From positions 1,364,001 through 1,428,000 of the forward strand of contig CM059203.1 in assembly GCA_030323885.1 (NCBI GenBank): a DNA stretch of 64,000 bases, read 5' to 3'. This document shows, one piece after another, positions 62,401 through 64,000 of the stretch. Position numbers and translations under genes: made by a program. How positions within the stretch are numbered: the first letter of the stretch is position 1; every line of letters starts with the position of its first letter. The notes beneath the pieces were generated by a model. That model ran no database searches and had not been told where the DNA came from. It saw nothing but the letters and a program-made list of their open reading frames with translations. This stretch comes from Branchipolynoe longqiensis (lineage: Eukaryota > Annelida > Polychaeta > Phyllodocida > Polynoidae).

Positions 62401-63933
62401 TAGTAAAAGGTTCTGTTAATGTGACTTACGATGAGCTAAAGCCCTACGTCCCGCTCTTCTCTAGCGTGGTTACCAAGTACGCCTTGTTGGTTTTATTTGT
62501 AACATTTGGGCTTCAGCAGTAAAAGGTTCTGTTAATGTGACTTACGATGAGCTGAAGCCCTTTGTCCCGCTCTGCGTATGCCTTGTTTGTTTGCGACATT
62601 TGGGCTTCAGCAGTAAAAGGTTTTGTTAACGTGACTTATGACACACTGAAGCACTACGTCCGTTCTTCTGTAGCGTGGTTACCAAGTTTGCCTTGTTGGT
62701 TCTGGTTTTTGTGACATTTAGACTTCAGCAGGAAAATGTTCGATTAAAGTGACTTAGTGTTCCCTGATATGCTTGAGTGCAGTGTAGAGTAAGGTAGAGT
62801 GTTGAGGTTAGAGTAAGGTACAGTGTAGAGTAACGCAGAGTGTAGAGTAAGGTAGGGTGTAGAGTGTAGAGTAAGGTATCTAAGTTGAATATGTAGGATG
62901 AAATCTAGAAAAGTGTCTATCGATTAAATTTAATTATTATCAATTAAAACTTTCATAATTTTTATTATCTATTAAATTATTACTATCTAATAAATTACAC
63001 ATTATTAGTATGTATTACATTTAATTATCTATTAAGGTTGCATTATTGTTATTATCTATTTAATTCTATCATCCATTAAATTTACATTATTATTATATAT
63101 TAAATTTACATTATTAACATGACCAGTGTCCCAAGATAGCAAGATTGAAATCAGATGAATCAAAGATGTCACCAATATTAGAACCCTGAGTGGCTGCAGC
63201 ATCATCTCTCTGACTAACCCGCTTGCCATTTCTCACTGTATCTCAATGTTTCTTGCTGTATCTCACCGTATCTCGCTGTTTCTCACCGTATCTCCTTATT
63301 TCTCGCTGTTTCTATCTGTATCATAGTTTCTCGGCGTATCTCACCGTTTCTTGCTGTATCTCGCTGTTTCTCATCATATCTCCCTATTTCTCGCTGTATC
63401 TCACTGTTTCTCACCATATTTCCCTGTATCTCACTGTATCTCGCTTTTTCTCACCATATCTCCCTATTTCTCACTGTATCTCACCGTTTCTCGATGTATC
63501 TCGCTGTTTCTCACCATATCTCCCTATTTCTCGCTGTATCTCACCGTTTGCGCTGTTTCTCACCATATCTCCCTATTTCTCGCTGTATCTGGCTGTTTCT
63601 CTCTGTATCTTGTTGTTTCTCACCATATCTCCCTATTTCTTGTTGTTTCTCGCTGTATCTCGCCATTTCTCGCTGTATCACCCTGTTTCTCGCTGTATCT
63701 CACCGTTTCTAGCTGTATCTGGCCGTTTCTCGCTGTATCTCACCGTTTCTCGCTGTATCTTCCTGTATCTCACCGTTTCTCGCTGTATCTTGCCATTTCT
63801 CGCTGTGTGCAGGATGGGTGCAGGCACCATGGACTATGGCCAGCTCTCTCAACAGATCGAGCTGCGGACAGGCAGCTTCGACGCCAGCATTCACATCTCA
63901 GATCACCACACACTCCCCAACGTCTATGAGCAG
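38381..63933 (+). CDS. PITRM1: Presequence protease, mitochondrial (17 exons; continues past the window)
   Basis: A zinc metallopeptidase of family M16C that degrades cleaved targeting presequences and other short unstructured peptides in the mitochondrial matrix. I joined 17 exons, all GT-AG and in phase, into 658 codons; human PITRM1 has 1037 residues, so roughly the last 380 lie to the right. Residues 1-48 contain no Asp or Glu and several Arg/Lys/Ser, as in a mitochondrial leader. Residues 99-103 are HILEH (zinc His99 and His103, catalytic Glu102) and Glu200 in NEMKG is the third ligand. These equal human His104, Glu107, His108 and Glu205 with a constant offset of 5. HGYTVNQ (42-48), SGGDP and [10 protein letters not shown] are further conserved blocks. 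Residues after about 500 enter the M16C-associated domain. The introns are full of SINEs and MITEs. No frameshift or stop is seen, so the gene looks intact. Confidence 0.97.
38878..39187 (+). mobile_element. GAGGGGGTG-ended MITE carrying TGACGTCA, copy 2 (intron 1)
   Basis: The left end GAGGGGGTGTAATGACGTCA and the right end AGACGTCACGTGCACTCCCTC are inverted, with TA flanks. It lies 450 bases downstream of exon 1. Same body as 40659-40965. Confidence 0.85.
39188..39604. other. Intron 1, unassigned part
   Basis: No further repeat or exon is seen. Confidence 0.4.
39605..40110 (+). mobile_element. SINE family C, tandem dimer (intron 1)
   Basis: Copy 1 is complete (39605-39924, ending ACTTACAATTCCAGGGGGAC). 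Copy 2 (39925-40110) follows with the same start and stops at CACCCCCATGACAC. The two copies are nearly identical, so the duplication is young. The arrangement matches 26409-26910. Confidence 0.9.
40125..40475. mobile_element. Three short fold-back elements, GATAAAAGATTCACCCCGTAC type
   Basis: Three near-palindromes follow each other: about 40127-40199, 40243-40337 and 40396-40470. Each begins like (A)TA(A)AAGATTCACCCCGTA and ends like TACGGGTGAATCTTTTATC. Arms of about 20 bases enclose 25-55 bases. They are miniature relatives of 37517-37938. Confidence 0.65.
40659..40965 (+). mobile_element. GAGGGGGTG-ended MITE carrying TGACGTCA, copy 3 (intron 1)
   Basis: AGGGGTGTAATGACGTCACA at the left and TGATGACATCACATGCACTACCT at the right, with TATA directly on both sides (40655-40658, 40966-40969). 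Same orientation as copy 2. The right CRE-like word is changed to TGACATCA. Confidence 0.85.
40966..42176. other. Intron 1, unassigned remainder
   Basis: AT-rich, without a repeat I can name. Two related segments, AAGAGGAAGATCTGAAGTATTTAATTT near 41678 and AGAGAAAGATCTGAACTATTTAAT near 41878, suggest a local duplication about 200 bases apart. No conserved exon was found. Confidence 0.4.
42177..42273 (+). CDS. PITRM1: PITRM1 exon 2
   Basis: Residues 16-48, ending TLHGYTVNQ, the first block conserved with other PreP proteins. The acceptor is TTGTTTTGATGTTGACAG-like (..GTTGACAG), the donor GTAAGT. Confidence 0.95.
42422..42517. mobile_element. Repeat E, short deletion form (intron 2)
   Basis: AGTTGCACAGTGTGATGGGT at the left and CATCGGACTATGCAGCTTT at the right are inverted ends, with GGCATGTTTTTCAAATAAAT inside. 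It looks like an internally deleted copy of the element at 47550-47893. Confidence 0.5.
42590..42941. mobile_element. TTAA-type MITE with CGGAC-rich body (core family, intron 2)
   Basis: The ends GCGGCTGTCACACATCA and TGATGTGTGACAGCCGC are inverted, with TTAA left and TTTA right. The body repeats ACGGAC, CAACGGAC and CCAGATATCAACGGAC words. The shared core appears at 42810-42829 as GTTTTGTGCATGTTCAAATC, the reverse of the form at 59351. Confidence 0.8.
43012..43165 (-). mobile_element. SINE family C, partial, minus (intron 2)
   Basis: GGGGGTGATGAAAATTGGAA, then AACCCACATGCATTCTGGGC and CATTACACCACCTGGTCTCC are the reverse of family C's tRNA-like block. Confidence 0.8.
43179..44062. mobile_element. 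hAT-like MITE with AGGGTTxxxACA ends and internal tandem duplication (intron 2)
   Basis: The left end AGGGTTTGCACAATCTTGAAAAG and the right end GCTGTATGAACCCT are inverted. AAAAGTCCTTGAATTT words near the ends are typical. Inside, a segment of about 200 bases (TTGTCGGCGTCG.TCATTGGATG onward) occurs twice, at 43533-43708 and 43732-43910, with GTCGGCGTCGA boxes. No coding capacity. Confidence 0.6.
44107..44213 (+). CDS. PITRM1: PITRM1 exon 3
   Basis: Residues 49-84: [20 protein letters not shown] and [16 protein letters not shown]. The PEL.LTAV and TGARHLH.AR blocks match PreP. Donor GTAAGT, phase 2. Confidence 0.97.
44690..45030 (+). mobile_element. SINE family D fragments (intron 3)
   Basis: 44700-44730 (TTGCTGCTTATCGGCAAGAG) is a short piece. 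44860-45027 carries the D body and tail (GACCCATTCCTGCTTATCGG to GGCGTCGTTAAATAAAACAAG). The head is missing; the sequence between them resembles 60560-60620. Confidence 0.6.
45336..45720. mobile_element. Repeat E copies (intron 3)
   Basis: AGTTGCATAATTCGATGGGT begins one copy. Another starts near 45550 (TGGTTTTGAGTTTCTCTCAT, TTTGAAGTAACTTTTATTCT, GGAGATATTTGAAGTGAAAT). They are broken and overlap. Confidence 0.45.
45761..45912 (+). CDS. PITRM1: PITRM1 exon 4 (HxxEH zinc-binding site)
   Basis: Residues 84-135. Carries [16 protein letters not shown], the inverted HxxEH zinc site of M16 peptidases (His99, Glu102, His103), and [20 protein letters not shown]. Acceptor CGTCCGCAG, donor GTGCTT (weak match), phase 1. 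Confidence 0.98.
46000..46240. mobile_element. Interspersed repeat G (intron 4)
   Basis: GTCATTCTCTGAAACTGGGC, TGACATGGAAACCAAAAGT and CCTTCCAAATAATAGCAGA also occur at 49225-49305 in intron 5. Class unknown. Confidence 0.5.
46284..46605 (+). mobile_element. SINE family A, full-length (intron 4)
   Basis: ACCAGATGGGATGGCCGAAT head, GGTTCAAACCCTGG B-box, complete body, GTTGCTAGGACGTAAAAC tail. A good reference copy of family A. Confidence 0.9.
46606..47174. other. Intron 4, unassigned part
   Basis: No exon or named repeat is seen. Confidence 0.4.
47175..47520 (-). mobile_element. SINE A tail, then SINE A/B hybrid (intron 4)
   Basis: 47175-47240 is a + strand A tail fragment. 47290-47520 is the minus-strand hybrid: reversed B tail (ATTAAGCAGGGGATATTTCA, CTTCCTCATTCCACTGCTG) joined to the reversed A body and head (CTTGCCCTATCCTAATAATG to CATTCGGCCATTCTGCCTGG). 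This is the clearest hybrid copy in the window. Confidence 0.75.
47550..47893. mobile_element. Repeat E, full MITE form (intron 4)
   Basis: The ends AGCTGCATAATCTGATGA and AAACTATCGGATTATGCAACT are inverted repeats. About 345 bp. Gives the best view of family E termini. Confidence 0.55.
48003..48312 (+). mobile_element. SINE family A abutting the exon 5 acceptor (intron 4)
   Basis: The head GGACGTGGTGGCCTTATCGG, body, and tail ATGTTGCCATGACGTAAAACTC plus CAACAACCAACCAACCAACC. Only about 13 bases (AATTTAACCCGCAG) separate the tail from exon 5, so the acceptor's upstream context is SINE sequence. Confidence 0.9.
48326..48440 (+). CDS. PITRM1: PITRM1 exon 5
   Basis: Residues 135-173: [20 protein letters not shown] then [19 protein letters not shown]. 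Matches the PreP block between the zinc His residues and Glu200. Acceptor AACCCGCAG with a poor pyrimidine tract, donor GTGGGT, phase 2. Confidence 0.97.
48470..48600 (+). mobile_element. SINE family A, internally deleted (intron 5)
   Basis: The head CCGGACGCGGTGGCCAAGTC to GACTTACAGAATTGATG joins directly to the tail GCTAGGATGTAAAACAAC. The body is gone. Starts 30 bases after exon 5. Confidence 0.8.
48750..49075 (+). mobile_element. SINE family A, full-length (intron 5)
   Basis: CCAGGTGTGGTGGTCTAATA head through the tail GATGTTGCCTGGACGTAAAC. With the copies at 48003 and 48470, three + strand family A copies surround exon 5. Confidence 0.9.
49205..49310. mobile_element. Interspersed repeat G (intron 5)
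   Basis: Shares GTCATTCTCAGAAACTG, TGTGACATGGAAACCAAAAG and CCTTCCAAATAATAGCAGA with 46000-46110. Confidence 0.5.
49705..49801 (+). CDS. PITRM1: PITRM1 exon 6 (third zinc ligand)
   Basis: Residues 173-205: [14 protein letters not shown], then [16 protein letters not shown]. Glu200 in NEMKG corresponds to human Glu205, the third zinc ligand. Donor GTACGT, phase 0. Confidence 0.98.
49802..50139. other. Intron 6, first part, unassigned
   Basis: T-rich. A SINE A-like tail word (CTTATATGACCTTAGATGTTGC) lies near 50010. Otherwise nothing is recognised. Confidence 0.4.
50140..51405 (+). mobile_element. SINE family A split by a LINE (intron 6)
   Basis: SINE A runs from ACCCTTGTCGAGTCAAACC to GTGGGATATCAG (50270) and resumes GGTCATGGTGCTGGTGGCC (51275) to GATGCTAGGACGTAACACAAC. 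An uninterrupted family A copy reads GGGATATCAGGTCATGG across this point, so the LINE at 50271-51274 inserted here. Confidence 0.85.
50271..51274 (+). mobile_element. 5'-truncated non-LTR retrotransposon (RT C-terminus plus 3' UTR)
   Basis: The frame to the stop at 50577-50579 reads [45 protein letters not shown] and LEFKNFMK. These are the usual last 100 residues of a class of animal LINE reverse transcriptases ([20 protein letters not shown]). A 3' UTR of about 700 bases follows, ending GCTGAATAAAATACATTTAG and an A run. This is the longest coding remnant of a mobile element here. It is truncated at the 5' side and cannot move alone. Confidence 0.85.
51406..52237. other. Intron 6, last part, unassigned
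   Basis: TTTCCGCGGGC and CACTAGGTGGCGC.AGTCTCGGCCTGA-like words occur twice near 51480-51590. No exon is seen. The acceptor of exon 7 is CTCTCCCCCCAG. Confidence 0.4.
52238..52398 (+). CDS. PITRM1: PITRM1 exon 7
   Basis: Residues 206-259: [51 protein letters not shown]. The SGGDP and HYHPSN blocks are hallmarks of M16C presequence proteases. Donor GTAAGC, phase 2. Confidence 0.98.
52425..52705 (-). mobile_element. SINE B/A hybrid filling intron 7
   Basis: Reversed B tail and body (ATACTGCCTATCATGGATAA, AAAGCCTGAGCCTACACTTT, GGGATTTTTAACCTCCCACA), then reversed A (TAGTAATGCCAAGCACCAGG, ACTTATTCGGTCATCGTGTC). The reversed A head reaches to within about 10 bases of the exon 8 acceptor (TGTCTGTTTGCAG) and supplies its pyrimidine tract. 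Intron 7 is only 318 bases and is nearly all SINE. Confidence 0.7.
52717..52843 (+). CDS. PITRM1: PITRM1 exon 8
   Basis: Residues 259-301: [19 protein letters not shown], then [18 protein letters not shown]. Matches FFTYGNFPLEQHL in PreP. Donor GTGAGA, phase 0. Reading past the donor meets a stop at once, supporting the exon end. Confidence 0.97.
53160..53880. repeat. Minisatellite of intron 8, GTGACAGTACTGTGTCAATA type
   Basis: Units of about 36-40 bases: AATGAAGCATTTCATGACAG, TACTGTCAATAGACA. It contains the palindrome CACAGTACTGTG, also seen in the array at 1913-3420 (GACACAGTACTGTGGTAAT). The array ends 15 bases before exon 9. Confidence 0.85.
53896..53984 (+). CDS. PITRM1: PITRM1 exon 9
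   Basis: Residues 302-331: [19 protein letters not shown], then [11 protein letters not shown]. Corresponds to FQITCGPDSFATDPSKQ..SVSFLL in human. Acceptor TTTTTTTTTGTACAG, donor GTGAGT, phase 2. Confidence 0.96.
54195..54432 (-). mobile_element. SINE family D, head missing (intron 9)
   Basis: AAGTAAAGTTTGTTTTATTT and AACGATGCCTCTAGAGAGCA through ACCAGTTGTGCACCACTAAT. Intron 9 is 515 bases, about half of it this copy. Confidence 0.85.
54500..54628 (+). CDS. PITRM1: PITRM1 exon 10
   Basis: Residues 331-374: [20 protein letters not shown], then [19 protein letters not shown]. The SSLLT.G...PFYKALIE block is diagnostic. Donor GTAAGA, phase 2. Confidence 0.98.
54629..55210. other. Intron 10, first part
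   Basis: TTGTCTGCTTGTCCGA and GGACAAGCAGAATATGGC near 54790-54840, and GGACAAGTGACAATTTTGGG versus GGACAAGTGAAAAATTTGGA near 55093, are inverted or repeated words of an unnamed repeat. A G/A-rich patch lies at 54885-54990. No exon is seen. Confidence 0.4.
55211..55715 (+). repeat. Tandem array of the SINE A 3' half (intron 10)
   Basis: A 5'-truncated family A copy (from about 55211) is followed by three more copies of only its last 105-110 bases. CCCAGTGGG.CAGCACTATAAAG starts at about 55279, 55390, 55496 and 55605, and each copy ends GTTGCTAGGACGTAAAAC plus AACAAACAAACAAAA. The spacing is 106-111 bases. Confidence 0.9.
55797..55910 (+). CDS. PITRM1: PITRM1 exon 11
   Basis: Residues 374-412: [19 protein letters not shown], then [13 protein letters not shown]. 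Corresponds to GYNGYTREAYFSVGLQG in human. Acceptor CTCCTCTTGTCAG, donor GTGAGT, phase 2. Confidence 0.98.
55965..56024 (-). mobile_element. SINE family B, tail fragment (intron 11)
   Basis: TTTTTTTGTTGTTTGGTGC and TTGATTAAGCAGGGGACATT are the reversed B tail. It is cut by the MITE that follows. Confidence 0.6.
56025..56316. mobile_element. hAT-like MITE with AGGxTCCGTACA ends (intron 11)
   Basis: The left end AGGATCCGTACAGGGCCTGG and the right end CACATGTGTACGGACCCT are inverted. AAAAGTCTTGAATTTTATTT, CCTTGAAAAGCCTTGAATTC and ACAGCCTTGAATTCCATATC recur inside. 292 bp, related to 24290-25080 and 43179-44062. Confidence 0.75.
56393..56489 (+). CDS. PITRM1: PITRM1 exon 12
   Basis: Residues 412-444: [20 protein letters not shown], then [10 protein letters not shown]. 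Matches KGFEDDRIEALLHKIEI. Donor GTGAGT, phase 0. Confidence 0.97.
56640..57175 (-). mobile_element. SINE family A (minus), then repeat E piece (intron 12)
   Basis: 56640-56990 is family A reversed, from GTTGGAGTTTTACATCCTGA to CCGATTAGGCCACCGCGCTCGG. 57000-57175 has repeat E words (TTTAAAATAAATATATTAGG, GAAAACATGCGGAACAATAA) with a short duplication of TTGAAGTAATTTTTATTTAC. Confidence 0.7.
57328..57462 (+). CDS. PITRM1: PITRM1 exon 13
   Basis: Residues 445-489: [17 protein letters not shown], then [20 protein letters not shown]. The [13 protein letters not shown] block is shared with human. Donor GTCAGA, phase 0. Confidence 0.98.
57659..57979 (+). mobile_element. SINE family B, full-length with poly(A)
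   Basis: GTTCTCTGTGGCGGAGTGGT head with the TTTTTTCTAGGTCAGACTCC insert, GGTTCGATTCCCCG B-box, complete body, tail ACCAGCAGTGGAATGAGGAA and a run of about 20 A. This is the reference copy of family B here. Confidence 0.9.
58140..58450 (+). mobile_element. SINE family B, variant-tail copy
   Basis: Same head and body as above but the tail is ACAAACTGTCTAATGGTGAA, CAAGTCTATTCAGACTTATC, ATGATAGGCAGTATAAATCT. The same tail form occurs at 60028 and, reversed, at 52425. Confidence 0.9.
58783..59115. mobile_element. Repeat E (intron 13)
   Basis: AGTTGCATGGTCCGATGGTT, GTTTGAAGTAACTTTTATTT, GGAGATATTTGAAGTGCAAA and TGCTAAATTAACTTTGGCAA, ending near GAGTATGCTGCTTTAAG. It is about the same size as 47550-47893. 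Confidence 0.5.
59239..59653. mobile_element. TTAA-type MITE with CCGGTACATGTCCGG body (core family, intron 13)
   Basis: The ends GGCCCAGTCACACCTTACCG and CGGTAAGGTCTGACAGGCGC are inverted and flanked by perfect TTAA on both sides (59235-59238, 59654-59657). The body repeats TGTCCGGTAC, GTACCCATCCG, GGTGTCCGGT in both directions. The shared core is at 59351-59370: GTTTTGAACATGCACAAAAC. The host sequence around it is itself duplicated near 58680-58740, giving a near-empty site for comparison. Confidence 0.85.
59759..59897 (+). CDS. PITRM1: PITRM1 exon 14
   Basis: Residues 490-536: [20 protein letters not shown], a Glu/Arg-rich stretch, then [12 protein letters not shown]. Start of the M16C-associated domain; human has LSPGDRQQIYEKG here. 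Acceptor ATTTTGTGTAG, donor GTAGAA (weak), phase 1. Confidence 0.96.
60028..60325 (+). mobile_element. SINE family B, variant-tail copy (intron 14)
   Basis: GTTCTCTGTGGCGGAGTGGT to GGCACTAGAAATCTTCAAGA. Complete, with the TTTTTTCTAG insert and the ACAAACTGTC tail form. Confidence 0.9.
60450..60720. mobile_element. Unnamed repeat with GGTGGCGCCA words plus repeat E piece (intron 14)
   Basis: CCGGCCACTAGGGACCGC and TGCCGGTGGCGCCAGCGGC reappear in intron 15 at 61248-61372. AGGGTGTCCTTGTTTATATT plus CCCATAATGTTATTATGGAG matches 44826-44862. 60610-60710 has repeat E words. Confidence 0.4.
60969..61085 (+). CDS. PITRM1: PITRM1 exon 15
   Basis: Residues 536-575: [20 protein letters not shown], then [19 protein letters not shown]. 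The CLP.LKV.DIE block matches human. Donor GTAAGT, phase 1. Confidence 0.97.
61437..61780 (+). mobile_element. SINE family A, full-length (intron 15)
   Basis: TCCGGGCGCGGTGGCCAAAT head to AGATGTTGCCAGGATGTAAA and CAACCAACCAACCG. It lies about 130 bases before exon 16. Confidence 0.9.
61909..62038 (+). CDS. PITRM1: PITRM1 exon 16
   Basis: Residues 575-618: [20 protein letters not shown], then [17 protein letters not shown]. Matches [25 protein letters not shown]. Donor GTACGC (weak), phase 2. The last 47 bases and the following intron start are repeated downstream. Confidence 0.97.
61992..62756 (+). repeat. PITRM1: Seven-copy 116-bp array made from the exon 16 end and intron 16 start
   Basis: Copy 1 includes the real exon end (GATGAGCTGAAGCCCTACGT to GTTACCAA) and donor. 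Further copies start at about 62108, 62224, 62324, 62430, 62546 and 62640. Each carries a version of the [16 protein letters not shown] coding words, a GTACGC-like donor word (ACCAAGTACGCC) and CTTCAGCAGTAAAAGGTTCT. Copies 3, 4, 6 and 7 have deletions. The duplicated coding parts are out of phase with exon 16 and are probably not used. Confidence 0.9.
62762..62885 (+). repeat. GTAGAGTAAGGTAGAGTGTAGA repeat (intron 16)
   Basis: Purine-rich GTAGAGTAAGG units. The same repeat opens intron 17 (63936-64000). Confidence 0.85.
62886..63220. other. Intron 16, AT-rich part
   Basis: TTATTATCTATTAAATTTA-type words recur (TCTATTAAATT, TTACATTATTA). No exon is seen. Confidence 0.5.
63221..63812. repeat. 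TATCTCGCTGTTTCTCACC minisatellite running into the exon 17 acceptor
   Basis: Units of 17-18 bases, TTTCTCGCTGTATCTCAC and TTTCTCACCATATCTCCC, are pyrimidine-rich on the + strand. The last unit (TTTCTCGCTGTGTGCAG) ends with the splice acceptor itself. Frames are open across it, but the translation is repeat-derived. Confidence 0.95.
63813..63933 (+). CDS. PITRM1: PITRM1 exon 17 (last exon in the window)
   Basis: Residues 618-658: [20 protein letters not shown], then [16 protein letters not shown]. Corresponds to LGCGLLDYREQAQQIELKTGG..YEQ. Donor GTGAGT, phase 0. The remaining C-terminal exons are to the right. Confidence 0.97.
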
Positions 63934-64000
63934 GTGAGTGTAGAGTATGGTAGAGTTTAGAGTAAGGTAGAGTGTACAGTAAGGTAGAGAGTAGAGTAAG
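63934..64000 (+). repeat. GTAGAGTAAGG repeat at the start of intron 17
   Basis: From the donor GTGAGTGTAGAGTATGG the intron consists of the same purine-rich units as 62762-62885, so exon 17 has this repeat on both sides. Confidence 0.85.

Noticed and set aside
62100..62756. Copies of exon 16 sequence as genuine alternative exons
   Set aside because: Possible acceptors give the wrong phase or an in-frame TAA (TTCTATTAA), and later copies carry deletions in the coding words.
63223..63960. 245-codon frame running into PITRM1 exon 17
   Set aside because: It is the pyrimidine minisatellite read in one frame, and its path through exon 17 ([12 protein letters not shown]) includes the acceptor; exon 17 starts at 63813 after the AG.

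Overview
This window is a piece of animal (metazoan) nuclear genome. It has introns with GT-AG borders, many tRNA-derived SINEs, short inverted-repeat DNA transposons, long simple-sequence tracts and two assembly gaps (284-779 and 20606-21102). The SINE set, especially the family whose head reads GGAGCGGGACGTAGCTCAGG, is of the kind I associate with molluscs. My best guess is a gastropod or a close lophotrochozoan. That is inference from repeat style; no search was run.

There is one protein-coding gene I can support. PITRM1, the mitochondrial presequence protease of peptidase family M16C, runs on the + strand from an ATG at 38381 and leaves the window to the right. I could place 17 consecutive coding exons (38381-63933). 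Every junction is GT-AG and every phase fits, giving 658 codons, about the first two thirds of the protein. The first 48 residues have no acidic residue, as in a mitochondrial leader. The inverted zinc site H-x-x-E-H lies at residues 99-103 and the third zinc ligand (E200) lies in an NEMKG motif.

Left of PITRM1 (1-38380) I find no convincing gene, only repeats and unassigned sequence. The exceptions are a GC- and CpG-rich island near 27.83-28.15 kb, with a possible minus-strand first exon, and a near-intact tRNA-Ser(CGA)-like sequence at 29185-29266. Long open frames in the rest fall in simple repeats (CA-rich 6405-7112, AATAACAAAC array 21818-22410, pyrimidine tracts 23305-24065 and 30450-31505, GT/CA tract 36320-37510) and are not genes.

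Mobile elements: four tRNA-derived SINE families, here called A to D, are all over the window, including every long PITRM1 intron. A-to-B hybrids recur. There are LINE 3' ends (32117-32335, 50271-51274), LTR-like repeats, and several inverted-repeat (MITE) families. The most striking is a set of five elements (4883-5569, 25261-25656, 35157-35758, 42590-42941, 59239-59653). They share (T)CACAC-type ends, TTAA-like flanks and a 20-bp near-palindromic core, but each body is built from a different self-similar short motif.

Inside PITRM1, intron 16 carries a seven-copy array derived from the end of exon 16 plus its donor site. SINE sequence comes within a few bases of the acceptors of exons 5 and 8, and a pyrimidine minisatellite runs into the acceptor of exon 17. 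Coordinates of repeats are by eye and usually good to about 10-20 bases; exon borders are exact if the GT-AG choice is right.
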